Origin: Alloactinosynnema sp. L-07
GTDB lineage: Bacteria; Actinomycetota; Actinomycetes; Mycobacteriales; Pseudonocardiaceae
Assembly (NCBI RefSeq): GCF_900070365.1
Contig: NZ_LN850107.1
Location: 2,480,001 to 2,544,000, forward strand
DNA length: 64,000 nucleotides
Direction of reading: 5' to 3'
Part shown: piece after piece, positions 1 through 11,836 of the stretch
Numbering within the stretch: position 1 is the first letter of the stretch
Layout: every line of letters starts with the position of its first letter
Notes under the pieces: generated by a model
Told to the model about the DNA's origin: nothing
What the model saw: the letters and a program-made list of their open reading frames with translations, nothing else
Database searches by the model: none
Translations under genes and position numbers: made by a program

Positions 1-2883
<2,883 letters not shown>

Positions 2884-2926
2884 GAGGCCCTTCCTGGGGT
2901 CCGCGCCCCGGGTAGTGGGTTGCGAC

Positions 2927-3033
2927 GGCCGGAGTTTCTGGCTCCCGGACCGGATGAACCGATCCGGTGACAGTGGCGGGACCGCGCCGGACTCACACCG
3001 GCTTCCTCCGCTTGCCATCGCTTTGTCCGGCTC
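2927..3033 (-). promoter_or_regulatory. Cobalamin riboswitch upstream of cobN
   Basis: Read on the minus strand, the leader holds the conserved core GAAGCCGGTGTGAGTCCGGC, then GCGGTCCCGCCACTG, then a GGGAGCCAGAAACTCC-type segment. This order is that of the B12 element. An outer pairing of GCCGGA (3031-3026) with TCCGGC near 2933-2928 can close it. The riboswitch should lower cobN expression when adenosylcobalamin is plentiful. cobG, read the other way, lies outside its control. Confidence 0.93.
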
Positions 3034-3049
3034 ACCCTATATTCGGGCA
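3034..3049. promoter_or_regulatory. AT-rich divergent promoter island between cobN and cobG
   Basis: A TATATT hexamer at 3038-3043 lies exactly 6 bases before the cobG GTG at 3050. This is the spacing expected for a -10 box that starts transcription at the start codon (leaderless). The same AT island reads TATAGG on the minus strand just ahead of the riboswitch, so it probably serves both directions. The minus-strand hexamer is a weak match. Confidence 0.5.
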
Positions 3050-4096
3050 GTGCCTTCCTCCCAGCGCCGTATGGGCGCCGATGCCTGCCCTGGTGCACTC
3101 GACGTGCACCGGGCGGCGGACGGCGGTCTCGCGCGGGTCCGCGTTCCGGGTGGCCGACTGACATCCGCGCAGGTCAGAGCCCTCACCGACGCCGCGCGGG
3201 AGCTGGGCGACGGGACGCTGGAACTGACCTCCAGGGCCAACCTCCAGGTCCGCGGCCTGGCCGACGGCGCCGAGGTCGAGCTGGGCGCGCGGCTGGCCGG
3301 AGCGGGCCTGCTGCCGTCGCTGACGCACGAGAAAGTGCGCAACATCATGTCTTCGCCGCTCGGCCGGCCCGGGCTCGCGGCCGAACTGGACCATGAGCTG
3401 TGCGGGCGCGCGGATCTCGCGGCGCTGCCGGGCCGGTTCCTGTTCGCCTTCGACGACGGCCGCGGCGATGTCGCCTGGCTCGGCGCCGACGTGGCCGCGC
3501 TGCCGGTGGGCGACGCGGTCGCGATCCTGCTGGGCGGCGCCGACCACGGCGTCCGCGTCCGGCCGGACCAGGTGGTCGAGACGATGCTGGCCGCCGCGAC
3601 AGCGTTCCTGGAGCTGCGCGACGAGCAGTGGCGCGTCGCCGAGTTGCCCGCCGATCGCATCGCCGGGCTGTTCCCCCGAACTGAGGAACGAATCACGGGT
3701 AGGCCGCCGGTCGTCGGGCCGGTCGGGCCAGTCGAGTTCGCCGACGGGAGCGCGGGCTTCGGCCTCGGTGTGCCGTTGGGCAGGCTGACGGCCGACCAGG
3801 CAGCGCGACTCGGCGACGTGGTGCTGACCCCGTGGCGTGGCTTCGTCGTCGCGGGCGGCGATCCGGGGATCGACGGCTTGATCAGTGACCCGGACTCGCC
3901 ATGGCTCGGGGTGACCGCGTGCACCGGGCGACCGGGCTGCGCGAAGTCGCTGGCCGATGTGCGGGCCGACGCGCGGCCGCTGGGACGGCCCGCGCACTGG
4001 TCGGGATGTGACCGGCGGTGCGGCAAGCCCGCCGGGGTGATGGACGTGGTGGCCACCGAGCGTGGCTACGTGGTGGACGGAAGGCTGGAATGTTGA
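3050..4096 (+). CDS. cobG: Precorrin-3B synthase CobG
   Basis: CobG is a siroheme/4Fe-4S mono-oxygenase of the nitrite/sulfite-reductase fold that converts precorrin-3A to precorrin-3B, the oxygen-dependent step preceding ring contraction. The protein is 348 residues from the GTG at 3050; an ATG at 3071 is an alternative and would remove 7 residues. The cluster/siroheme ligands are all present as C291-x5-C297 and C320-x3-C324. The N-terminal [20 protein letters not shown] segment and the [11 protein letters not shown] motif are typical of the family. There is no Shine-Dalgarno sequence before the GTG, and a -10-like TATATT ends 6 bases upstream, so translation is probably leaderless. The gene overlaps cobH by 7 bases and heads the cobG-cobH-cobIJ operon. 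Confidence 0.94.
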   Translation: MPSSQRRMGADACPGALDVHRAADGGLARVRVPGGRLTSAQVRALTDAARELGDGTLELTSRANLQVRGLADGAEVELGARLAGAGLLPSLTHEKVRNIMSSPLGRPGLAAELDHELCGRADLAALPGRFLFAFDDGRGDVAWLGADVAALPVGDAVAILLGGADHGVRVRPDQVVETMLAAATAFLELRDEQWRVAELPADRIAGLFPRTEERITGRPPVVGPVGPVEFADGSAGFGLGVPLGRLTADQAARLGDVVLTPWRGFVVAGGDPGIDGLISDPDSPWLGVTACTGRPGCAKSLADVRADARPLGRPAHWSGCDRRCGKPAGVMDVVATERGYVVDGRLEC

Positions 4097-4713
4097 TCGA
4101 CTACATCCGGGACGGCGCGGAGATCTACCGCCGCTCGTTCGCCACGATCCGGGCCGAGGCCGATCTGGCCGGGCTGCCCGCCGACGTGGCCCGTGTCGCG
4201 GTCCGCATGATCCACGCGTGCGGGATGGTCGACCTGGTCGAGGACATCGCCTACTCCCCCGACGTCGTGGCCGCCGCCCGCGCGGCCCTGCTCGCGGGCG
4301 CGCCGATCCTGTGTGACGCGCACATGGTCGCCAGCGGCATCACCCGCAAGCGGCTGCCCGCCGACAACGAGATCATCTGCACGCTGTCCGACCCCAGCGT
4401 CCCCGACCTGGCGTCCACTTTGGACAACACGCGCAGCGCGGCGGCACTGGAGCTGTGGGGCGACAAGCTCGACGGCGCGGTCGTGGCCATCGGCAACGCG
4501 CCGACCGCACTCTTCCGGCTGCTGGGGATGATCGACGAGGGCGCGCGGCCCGCCGCGGTCCTGGGCCTGCCGGTCGGCTTCATCGGCGCGGCCGAGTCCA
4601 AGGAAGCGTTGGCCGAACACGGAAGCGTGCCGTATCTGGTGGTGCGGGGACGGCGGGGCGGCAGCGCCATGGCCGTCGCCGCGGTGAACGCGATCGCGAG
4701 TGAGCAGGAATGA
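4090..4713 (+). CDS. cobH: Precorrin-8X methylmutase CobH
   Basis: CobH moves the C11 methyl group to C12, turning precorrin-8X into hydrogenobyrinic acid. The product is 207 residues from the ATG at 4090, with GGAAGG placed correctly upstream; an upstream in-frame start would run through cobG. Recognisable segments are [19 protein letters not shown], the [15 protein letters not shown] active-site region (the family's catalytic His is in this region) and [20 protein letters not shown] sequence before the C terminus. It overlaps the end of cobG by 7 bases and its stop overlaps the cobIJ start as ATGA, so the three genes are translationally coupled. Confidence 0.95.
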   Translation: MLIDYIRDGAEIYRRSFATIRAEADLAGLPADVARVAVRMIHACGMVDLVEDIAYSPDVVAAARAALLAGAPILCDAHMVASGITRKRLPADNEIICTLSDPSVPDLASTLDNTRSAAALELWGDKLDGAVVAIGNAPTALFRLLGMIDEGARPAAVLGLPVGFIGAAESKEALAEHGSVPYLVVRGRRGGSAMAVAAVNAIASEQE

Positions 4714-6233
4714 CGGGCACCCTCTACGGCGTCGGGCTCGGCCCCGGCGACCCGGACCTGATGACGGTCAAGGCCGCGCGGCTGATCGGCGAGGCCGACG
4801 TGGTCGCCTACCACAGCGCCCGCCACGGCAAGTCCATCGCGCGCGGTGTCGCGGCCCGCTACCTGCGGGAAGGTCAGATCGAGGAGCAGTTGGTCTACCC
4901 GCTGACCGTCGAGACGACCGACCACCCCGGCGGCTACGCGGGTGCGATGGCCGAGTTCTACGAACAGGCGGCGGCCCGGTTGGCCGTGCACTTGGACGCG
5001 GGTCGCGATGTCGTGGTCCTGGCCGAGGGTGACCCGCTGTTCTACGGGTCGTACATGCACATGCACAAGCGGCTGTGCGGGCGTTATCGCACGGAGGTCG
5101 TTCCCGGCGTGACGTCGGTGAGCGCGGCGGCGGCGGTGCTGGGGCGGCCGCTGGTCGAGGGTGAGGAAGTGCTGACGATCCTGCCTGGGACGCTGCCCGC
5201 CGAGGATCTGGCGCGGCACTTGGCGGCCACGGACTCGGCGGCGGTGCTCAAGCTGGGTCGCACGTTCGGCAAGGTCCGCGCGGCGTTCGAGGCGGCGGGC
5301 AAGTTGGACCAGGCACGGTACGTGGAGCGGGCCACGTGGGAGACCGGGCGCAGTCTGCCGCTGTCCGAAGTGGACCCGACAACGGTGCCGTACTTCTCTC
5401 TGGCGCTGCTGACGAGCCCGGTCAACGAGGGCGTATCAGGAGGCGCTGAGATCCATCCTGAGACCGAGGTCTCCGGAGAGGTTGTGGTGGTGGGTACCGG
5501 GCCTGCGGGTCGACCGTGGCTCACCCCTGAAGCCCAGGAGGCGTTGGCGGCGGCCGATGACCTGGTCGGGTACAAGACCTATCTCGACCGGGTCCCGCCG
5601 AACCCGCGCCAGCAGCGGCACGCCTCCGACAACCAGGTGGAGGCCGAGCGAGCCGCGTTCGCCCTGGACCTGGCCAAGCGCGGCAGGCGAGTGGCGGTCG
5701 TGTCGTCAGGCGATCCGGGCGTGTTCGCCATGGCCACGGCCGTACTGGAGGTCGCCACCGATCCACAGTGGACCGACGTGCCGGTGCGGGTACTGCCCGG
5801 CCTGACCGCGGCCCAGGCCGTCGCCAGCCGGGTAGGTGCGCCGCTGGGTCATGACTTCTGCACGATCTCGCTGTCGGACCGACTCAAGCCGTGGGATGTG
5901 ATCACCAAGCGGTTGACTGCTGTCGCGGAGGCTGATCTGGCTATCGCGATCTACAACCCGGCGTCTAAGAGTCGCACGTGGCAGCTTGGGGAGGCGCGTG
6001 ATCTGCTGCTTGAGCACCGGTCTGCTGATACGCCGGTGGTGATCGGGCGGGATGTGGGTGGGCCTGAGGAGACGGTTCGGGTGGTCCGCCTCGCCGACCT
6101 TGACCCGACCACCGTCGACATGCGGTGTCTGTTGCTGATCGGTTCGTCTCAGACCAGGGTGGTTGAGCGGGGGGATGGGACTCAGGTTGTGTTCACACCT
6201 CGGACCTACCCTGCGGCGCCGGATGTCCGATGA
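4710..6233 (+). CDS. cobIJ: Fused CobI-CobJ: precorrin-2 C20- and precorrin-3B C17-methyltransferase
   Basis: Two SAM-dependent corrin methyltransferases are joined in one 507-residue chain. Residues 1 to about 240 ([20 protein letters not shown] at the start, [20 protein letters not shown] in the middle) are CobI, which methylates precorrin-2 at C20. From about residue 257 ([11 protein letters not shown], then [15 protein letters not shown] and [15 protein letters not shown]) it is CobJ, which contracts the ring and methylates C17. A linker of about 15 residues separates them. Such fusions are known in actinobacteria. The ATG overlaps the cobH stop (ATGA). CobJ acts directly on the CobG product, so both ends of the oxygen-dependent step lie in one operon. 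Confidence 0.95.
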   Translation: MTGTLYGVGLGPGDPDLMTVKAARLIGEADVVAYHSARHGKSIARGVAARYLREGQIEEQLVYPLTVETTDHPGGYAGAMAEFYEQAAARLAVHLDAGRDVVVLAEGDPLFYGSYMHMHKRLCGRYRTEVVPGVTSVSAAAAVLGRPLVEGEEVLTILPGTLPAEDLARHLAATDSAAVLKLGRTFGKVRAAFEAAGKLDQARYVERATWETGRSLPLSEVDPTTVPYFSLALLTSPVNEGVSGGAEIHPETEVSGEVVVVGTGPAGRPWLTPEAQEALAAADDLVGYKTYLDRVPPNPRQQRHASDNQVEAERAAFALDLAKRGRRVAVVSSGDPGVFAMATAVLEVATDPQWTDVPVRVLPGLTAAQAVASRVGAPLGHDFCTISLSDRLKPWDVITKRLTAVAEADLAIAIYNPASKSRTWQLGEARDLLLEHRSADTPVVIGRDVGGPEETVRVVRLADLDPTTVDMRCLLLIGSSQTRVVERGDGTQVVFTPRTYPAAPDVR

Positions 6234-6285
6234 GTGGGCTCGTTCGGGCTTCGGAGGGCGGGGGCGCTCCCTCGTCAATCAGCGT

Positions 6286-6373
6286 CTTGTCCGGGCCCAG
6301 TGAAGTAAAGGGCGCCTGCGGCGTCGCTGCGCGATCAGCGAGCTGACCCTTGACTTCACTGGGCCCGGACAAG
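6286..6373. repeat. Long inverted repeat with 21-bp perfect arms
   Basis: The arms at 6286-6306 and 6353-6373 are perfect reverse complements over 21 bases, and after one mismatch five more pairs (around 6308-6312 with 6347-6351) continue inward. The roughly 34-base centre is GC-rich. It lies between the cobIJ stop and the end of the convergent SWIM gene. It could be a bidirectional terminator, but the stem is far longer than a normal terminator and lacks a T-tract. A dispersed palindromic element is the other possibility. I saw no second copy in this window. Confidence 0.75.
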
Positions 6374-6444
6374 GGATTGCCAGGACGAGGGTGCAGGGGG
6401 AAATGCAGGGACCTACGGTCCCCACAAGAAGGACCTGGCGGTCC

Positions 6445-7548
6445 CTAGGCCAGCACTGCTATCAGTGCTGAGGCGATGTCTGGCTGTGGGGGGCCTGCGG
6501 GCCACCACTGGCCGTTCTGATCGCGGTAGGGGTACCAGCGTCCGTCTCGGCCTAGGCGGACCTGGGTGTTGCCCATTGTCCAGTGGTTGTGGTGGACCTC
6601 GATCGGTCCCTCGGCGACGGTGTTCGCGGCGTCGGCGGCGCGGGCGGTGAGGGCGGTGGGTGGGCGCCAAGTCGTTTCCAGGACGTGGAGTCCGTCCCAG
6701 CCGCCATTGCGCCATGCCTCGATGGCGCGTGGGTCGACGTCGAGGTGGACCGACGGGTACGTCGCGGCGTAGCGCACGAGGTCGGCGGTGCGGGGGAGGT
6801 CGGGGAGGTCGGTGGTCATCATGCGCCGGGCGCGCTGTGCGGCGTCGATGACCAGGAGCGCTAGGCCTGCCGGGTCTATGCCGTCTGCGGCTGGGATGTC
6901 GGGTGGGGGCGGCGCTTCGGTGGGGATCGTGGGTGGGTCGGGGAGTTCGGCGGGTTGTCTGGCGAACGCGGTGGTGGCCGGTTCGGTCGCCGAGCGGGAC
7001 TGGAGGTCGGACAGCAGGTCGGCGGTTGCCTTGCCGCGCAACAACAGGAGCACGAACGGGTCCGAGTCCAGCAGCCAGGAGACCTGGTAGGCCAAGGCTG
7101 CGGCGTGGCGGCATGGGAGTTCCCAGCCGGGGCACGTGCACTCCGGATCGAGGTCGCCGATGTCGGGCAGCAGCCGCACCCCGGCGTCGGCGGCGGCGTC
7201 GACCAGGTCGGCGGGCATGTCGCCGTCGAGCAGTGCGGCGATGTGCCCCGACTGGGTCGCGACCTGGTCGAGGAACCGCCGCCATTCCGCGTCCGACAAC
7301 GGTTCCAGCCGCATGATGGTCTGGTAGCTGGTGTCGTCTTCGTAGTCGCGGACAGTCGCTGACAGCCTGCCCGCGCTGACGGTGATCGCGCCGACATACC
7401 CGCCACGCGCGTACTTGCGTCCGTGGCGCAATTGGGCTTCGTCGAGTGCCGAGTCCTCCATCGCCTTGATCCACTCGCGGCCCCACCAGCTGCGGGCGAA
7501 GACGCCGCGGCCGACCGGTGGGAAGGCGGGGAATCCGAGTGCCGTCAT
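6445..7548 (-). CDS. SWIM zinc-finger protein, partner of SNF2 helicase
   Basis: The 367-residue protein starts at ATG 7548, which overlaps the helicase stop as ATGA, so the two are coupled. The SWIM motif is complete: C137-x-C139-x6-C146-x-H148, in CTCPGWELPCRH. The N-terminal FPPVGRGVFARSWWGREWIKAME segment and the RLEPLSDAEWRRF segment are typical of the actinobacterial SWIM proteins encoded beside SNF2 helicases. The C-terminal half is Pro/Ala-rich, then ends in a WY-rich segment (RDGRWYPYRDQNGQWWPAGP). SWIM fingers bind nucleic acid or protein; the actual role of this pair, probably in DNA repair or nucleoprotein remodelling, is not shown by the sequence. An upstream extension of the frame inside the helicase gene was rejected. 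Confidence 0.88.
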   Translation of the reverse strand: MTALGFPAFPPVGRGVFARSWWGREWIKAMEDSALDEAQLRHGRKYARGGYVGAITVSAGRLSATVRDYEDDTSYQTIMRLEPLSDAEWRRFLDQVATQSGHIAALLDGDMPADLVDAAADAGVRLLPDIGDLDPECTCPGWELPCRHAAALAYQVSWLLDSDPFVLLLLRGKATADLLSDLQSRSATEPATTAFARQPAELPDPPTIPTEAPPPPDIPAADGIDPAGLALLVIDAAQRARRMMTTDLPDLPRTADLVRYAATYPSVHLDVDPRAIEAWRNGGWDGLHVLETTWRPPTALTARAADAANTVAEGPIEVHHNHWTMGNTQVRLGRDGRWYPYRDQNGQWWPAGPPQPDIASALIAVLA

Positions 7549-10271
7549 CGCAGCTCCACCAGGTTGGCCAGTTCGGCGTCGGTCAGTTCGGTGAGGGCAG
7601 CCTCGCCGCCTGCCAGAATCGAGTCGGCGAGGTCGCGCTTGGTGGCCAGCATCTCGGCGACGCGGTCCTCGACGGTGCCTTCGGCGATCAGCCGGTGGAC
7701 CTGCACCGGCCGGGTCTGCCCGATCCGGTAGGCCCGGTCGGTCGCCTGATCCTCGACCGCCGGGTTCCACCAGCGGTCGAAGTGCACGACGTGGTCGGCG
7801 CGGGTCAGGTTGAGGCCGGTGCCCGCCGCCTTGAGGGACAGCAGGAACACCGGGAACGCGCCATCGCCGAATTGGCGGACCAGTTCCTCGCGGCGGGGCA
7901 CCGGGGTGCCGCCGTGCAGCAGCGCGCAGGCGATGCCGCGCTCACGCAGGTGCCGCTCGATCAGCCGGGCCATGGTCACGTACTGGGTGAACACCAGCGC
8001 CGACCCATCCTCGGCGAGGATCGTGTCGAGCAGTTCGTCGAGTAGCTCGAGTTTGCCGGAGCGGCCGGTCAGCGCGGCCGATGGCTCCTTGAGGTACTGC
8101 GCCGGGTGGTTGCAGATCTGTTTGAGACCGGTGATCAGCTTCATGACCAGCCCGCGTCGGGCCATGCCGTCGGACTCGCGGATCGCGGCCATGGTCTCGC
8201 GGACGACGGCGGCGTAGAGCCCGGCCTGTTCGCGGGTAAGCGACACCGGCTGGTCGGTCTCGGTCTTCGGCGGCAGTTCCGGGGCGATGCCCGGGTCGGA
8301 CTTGCGCCGCCGCAGCAGGAATGGGCGCACGAGCGTGGCGAGCCGGGCGGCCAACTCGGTGTCCTGGTCGGCCTCGATGGGTTTGGCCCAGCGGGCCCGG
8401 AACCGCGACAGGCTGCCCAGCAGGCCGGGGGTCGTCCAGTCGAGCACCGCCCACAGCTCCGACAGGTTGTTCTCCACGGGCGTGCCGGTCAGCGCGACGC
8501 GGGCGTCGGCCGGGATTGTGCGCAGCGCCTTCGCCGTGCTGGAGGACGGGTTCTTCACGTGCTGGGCCTCGTCGGCGACCAGCAGCCCCCAGTTGTGCGC
8601 GGCGAGCCGCTCGGCGTCCATGCGCATCGTGCCGTAGGTGGTCAGGACGAAGCCTTCGTCGGCCAGCGTCCGGGCGCCGCCGTGGAAGCGGCGGACCGGG
8701 GTGCCTGGCGCGAACCGGGCGATCTCGCGCTCCCAGTTGCCCAGTAGCGAAGCCGGGCACACGACCAGCGTGGGCCCGGATCCGCGATGCAGGTGCAGGG
8801 CGATCAGGGTGATCGTCTTGCCCAGACCCATGTCGTCGGCCAGGCAGCCGCCCAGACCCAGCGATGTCATCCTGGCCAGCCAGCGCAGACCACGCAGCTG
8901 GTAGTCGCGCAGGGTCGCGGCCAGTTCGGCGGGTTGCTCGACGGCGTCGGCACCCGAGTCCGGGTCGGCGATGCGGGCGCGCAGGGACTCCAGCCAGTCG
9001 GAGGTGACGACGTCGACGCGCTCGCCGTCGATCTCGGTGGTGCCGGTCAGCGCGACCGCGAGCGCCTCGACGGCGGTGACCGGTTTCAGCTCCCGCTCCC
9101 GCGCCTTGCTGGTGACCTCCGGGTCGACCAGGACCCACTGGTCGCGCAGGCGCACCACCGGCCGATGCGACTCGGCGAGTTGGTCGAGTTCGGCTTTGGT
9201 CAGCGGCTGGTCGCCGAGGGCGAGCTGCCAGTCGAAGGCGAACAGCGCACCCCCGCCCAGCGCCGAGCGCAGGTCGGACGGCGCGGCCCCGCTGATCGCC
9301 GCCCTGGCCGTGATCGGCGCCAGCAGGTCCCTCGGCCAGTGGACCTCGACACCCGCCGCGGTGAGCCGAGGGGCGAGTTGGAACAGCTCGGTGACGTCGG
9401 CGTCATCGAGCACAAGCCGGTCGGGCACACCCTGCGAGAGCAGCCGCTGCATCGGCGCCCAGACCCGCGCCGCGCGCCGCACGGCCATCGTCACGTCGAC
9501 CCGGACCGACCCGCCGCGCTCCCACAGCCCGGCCACATCGGCCACCACCGACGGGTCGGCGAGCGAATGCCCTTGCACGACGGCGTGGAACTGACCCGTG
9601 GAGTAGTCGTCGCCGGGGACCTCGACGCGCAACGAGATCCGCACGCCCGCGTCGAGTCCGGCCGACAGCTCGTCGGACCACCCGCGCAGCCGAGGGGCCT
9701 TCACCGGCTTGCGCGCGGCGAACAGCGGCCCGCCTGCCACAACTGGCGCGGCGGCGGTGCGCGGCATGCCATCGGCCACCGCGTCGATGAACCCGCGCAC
9801 CAGGGTGTGCGCGTCGGCCAGTTCGGCGGGCACCCGACCGGGCACCGGCACCGCGCGCGCCGCGGCGGGCATCGCGTCGGCCAGCTCCCGCAGCCGGTCC
9901 AGGTCTCCGGGGTCGAGCGGCCCGGCCCGCCACGAGTCGAAGCCGTGGGCGGTGATCCCGGGCAGGATCCGGCCACGGGCGACCAATTGCAGCCCCACCA
10001 GCACCGCGGCACCCCAGAACGCGGCGGCCGGGTGGGCGTCGGCCCCCTTGCGGGCCCTGGTCAGCACCGGGACGGCGGCCGCGACGGGCAGCCGCACAAC
10101 GGGGACCGTCACCGTGCCGCCGTCGGGTTCGGCGATGGTCAGCTCCCCGGCGGCACCGATGTCCGCGGGCACGTCGCCGTGAAAGGCGACCGTGCCCAGG
10201 CGAGCGGGCTCCCCCGGTTCGAACACGGCCGCGCAGCGCGCGAGACGGGTGGCGGTGTCGGCCGCGATCAT
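7545..10271 (-). CDS. SNF2-family DEAD/H-box helicase
   Basis: This is a 908-residue Snf2/Rad54-like ATPase of the bacterial HepA/RapA-related group. The N-terminal 430 residues form the family's variable accessory region. The helicase core follows: LADDMGLGKTIT (Walker A, K485), DEAQH (D567), LTGTPVENNLSELW, and in the C-terminal RecA lobe LKAAGTGLNLTRADHVVHFDRWWNP and DRAYRIGQTRPVQVHRL. It would use ATP to move along duplex DNA or displace bound protein. It is followed by the coupled SWIM gene and faces a TetR gene across a 90-base gap containing a long operator. Neither gene belongs to B12 synthesis, so this is an insertion within the cob locus. Confidence 0.93.
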   Translation of the reverse strand: MIAADTATRLARCAAVFEPGEPARLGTVAFHGDVPADIGAAGELTIAEPDGGTVTVPVVRLPVAAAVPVLTRARKGADAHPAAAFWGAAVLVGLQLVARGRILPGITAHGFDSWRAGPLDPGDLDRLRELADAMPAAARAVPVPGRVPAELADAHTLVRGFIDAVADGMPRTAAAPVVAGGPLFAARKPVKAPRLRGWSDELSAGLDAGVRISLRVEVPGDDYSTGQFHAVVQGHSLADPSVVADVAGLWERGGSVRVDVTMAVRRAARVWAPMQRLLSQGVPDRLVLDDADVTELFQLAPRLTAAGVEVHWPRDLLAPITARAAISGAAPSDLRSALGGGALFAFDWQLALGDQPLTKAELDQLAESHRPVVRLRDQWVLVDPEVTSKARERELKPVTAVEALAVALTGTTEIDGERVDVVTSDWLESLRARIADPDSGADAVEQPAELAATLRDYQLRGLRWLARMTSLGLGGCLADDMGLGKTITLIALHLHRGSGPTLVVCPASLLGNWEREIARFAPGTPVRRFHGGARTLADEGFVLTTYGTMRMDAERLAAHNWGLLVADEAQHVKNPSSSTAKALRTIPADARVALTGTPVENNLSELWAVLDWTTPGLLGSLSRFRARWAKPIEADQDTELAARLATLVRPFLLRRRKSDPGIAPELPPKTETDQPVSLTREQAGLYAAVVRETMAAIRESDGMARRGLVMKLITGLKQICNHPAQYLKEPSAALTGRSGKLELLDELLDTILAEDGSALVFTQYVTMARLIERHLRERGIACALLHGGTPVPRREELVRQFGDGAFPVFLLSLKAAGTGLNLTRADHVVHFDRWWNPAVEDQATDRAYRIGQTRPVQVHRLIAEGTVEDRVAEMLATKRDLADSILAGGEAALTELTDAELANLVELR

Positions 10272-10296
10272 GCACTACCCCCTGGTCGTCTTAGGC

Positions 10297-10341
10297 TGTA
10301 CGGTACACCGTACGAGTCATTATCGTACACTGTACCGTACA
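10297..10341. promoter_or_regulatory. Inverted-repeat operator between helicase and TetR genes
   Basis: Arms TGTACGGTACACCGTACGA (10297-10315) and 10323-10341 are reverse complements at 17 of 19 positions around a 7-base centre. The left arm itself holds the palindrome GTACGG-N4-CCGTAC. It sits between the divergent starts at 10271 and 10362. The natural reading is that the adjacent TetR protein binds here and controls both its own gene and the helicase-SWIM operon. Binding is inferred. Confidence 0.8.
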
Positions 10342-10361
10342 TCCTACGAGAGGTGCCGGGC

Positions 10362-11102
10362 ATGGCGGAGAAGATCGAGCGCAGGGAGCCTGCCCGGACC
10401 ATGGCACTGCTCTGGCGTGCCCCCGGCGAAGCGGGCCGGGGCCGCAAGCCGGGGCTGACCATCGACGCGGTGGTCACCGCCGGGATCGAGCTGGCCGACC
10501 GGGACGGCCTGGCCGAGCTGTCGATGCGCCGGGTCGCGGAGAAGCTCGGCGTCGGCACCATGTCGCTCTACACCTACGTTCCCGGCAAGGCCGATCTGGT
10601 CGCCGCCATGCGCGACCACGTCGTCGGCGAGACCGCGGTCCCGAATACCGCGACGGGCTGGCGGCCCGCCATGGAAACCTACGCGCGCGACCTGTGGGCG
10701 CTCTACCACCGGCACCCGTGGCTGCTGCTCGCGCCGAGCGCCCACGAGCTGCAGGGCCCGAACGAGACGGTGCGGATGGACGCGCTGCTGTCCGTGGTCG
10801 AGTCCGCGGGCCTCGACCCCCACCACATGCTCGGGGTGTTCCTGCTGATCGAGGGGTATGTCCGGGGCCTGGCGATGCTGTCGGTGGACTCCCAGCTCGC
10901 CTCGGCGCGCAGCGGGCTGAGCGAGGTCGAGTGGTGGGCGGAGCGGGAGCCGCTGGTGAACGCCTATGTCACCGCCGAGAAGTTCCCCGCGCTGTCGAAG
11001 GTGGCCGCGGCGGGCGCGTTCGACACCGACGGCTTCGACTTCGGCCTGACCAGGATCCTCGACGGCGTCGAACTGCTGGTCCAAGCCTCAGCGCGCGCCT
11101 AG
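10362..11102 (+). CDS. TetR/AcrR-family transcriptional regulator
   Basis: The protein is 246 residues from the ATG at 10362, preceded by GAGAGG. The N-terminal helix-turn-helix covers about residues 30-75 (ITIDAVVTAGIELADRDGL-type helix 1, then LSMRRVAEKLGVGTMSLYTYV), the standard TetR recognition segment. The C-terminal ligand domain resembles the TetR_C group common in actinobacteria (YARDLWALYHRHPWLLL, LLIEGYVRGLAMLSVDSQL). It is divergent from the SNF2 helicase across a strong inverted-repeat operator, so self-control and control of the helicase operon are likely. Its 3' end overlaps the end of convergent cobK by 15 bases. The inducer is unknown. Confidence 0.9.
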   Translation: MAEKIERREPARTMALLWRAPGEAGRGRKPGLTIDAVVTAGIELADRDGLAELSMRRVAEKLGVGTMSLYTYVPGKADLVAAMRDHVVGETAVPNTATGWRPAMETYARDLWALYHRHPWLLLAPSAHELQGPNETVRMDALLSVVESAGLDPHHMLGVFLLIEGYVRGLAMLSVDSQLASARSGLSEVEWWAEREPLVNAYVTAEKFPALSKVAAAGAFDTDGFDFGLTRILDGVELLVQASARA

Positions 11103-11816
11103 CCAGTCCAGCACCTCGCCGAGGCTCGCCACCGACCGAACATCCGGAATGGACGGACGCCGAACCACCACGACCGGCAGCCCCATCGCCCGTGCGGCGT
11201 CAAGTTTGGCCACGGTCAGGTCGCCGCCGCTGTCCTTGGTGACCAGCACGTCGATCTTGTGTTCGCGCAGGAGGTCGCGCTCGCCGTCGAGGGTGTAGGG
11301 GCCGCGGTCGAGCAGCAGTTCCATCCGAGCGGGCAGCGGGACCTCTGGCGGGTCGACGCAGCGGACCAGGAACCAGCGGTCCGACCCGGCGAACGCGCCG
11401 AGCCCCTGACGGCCGGTGGTGAGGAAGATCCGCTCGCCGAGCGACGGCAGCAGCCGCGCGGCCTCGTCCAGGTCGCCCACCCAGTGCCACGCGTCGCCCG
11501 GCCGCTCGGTCCATCCAGGACGGCGCAGCATGATCAGCGGCAGCGCGGTGCGCGCGGCGGCGGCGGCGGCCGACGCGCTGATCCGCTCGGCGAACGGGTG
11601 GGTGGCGTCCACCACCGCGTCGATTCGCGCGTCGACCAGCCACTCAGCCAGCTTCTCCGGCCCGCCGAACCCGCCGATCCGCACGTCGCCGACCGGCAGC
11701 CGGGGCGAGCGGACCCGGCCCGCGAGCGAGGAGACGACAGTCGTGTCCGGCCGCGAAACCAAGGCCGCGGCCAAGGCCCTTGCCTCACCTGTGCCGCCGA
11801 GGATGAGCACCTTCAT
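11088..11816 (-). CDS. cobK: Precorrin-6A reductase CobK
   Basis: CobK reduces precorrin-6A (precorrin-6x) with NADPH. The product is 242 residues, close to the usual family length. It begins MKVLILGGTGEARALAAAL, the nucleotide-binding loop at residues 7-13, followed by VVSSLAGRVRSPRLPVGDVRIGGFGG, DATHPFAERISASA, FLTTGRQGL and DVLVTKDSGGDLTVAKLDAA, all family signatures. It is divergent from cbiD across only 20 bases and convergent with the TetR gene, which it overlaps by 15 bases. The NADPH-dependent aerobic type fits the CobG-containing branch. Confidence 0.94.
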   Translation of the reverse strand: MKVLILGGTGEARALAAALVSRPDTTVVSSLAGRVRSPRLPVGDVRIGGFGGPEKLAEWLVDARIDAVVDATHPFAERISASAAAAAARTALPLIMLRRPGWTERPGDAWHWVGDLDEAARLLPSLGERIFLTTGRQGLGAFAGSDRWFLVRCVDPPEVPLPARMELLLDRGPYTLDGERDLLREHKIDVLVTKDSGGDLTVAKLDAARAMGLPVVVVRRPSIPDVRSVASLGEVLDWLGAR

Positions 11817-11836
11817 GAGCTCACTACTCTGGTGTC

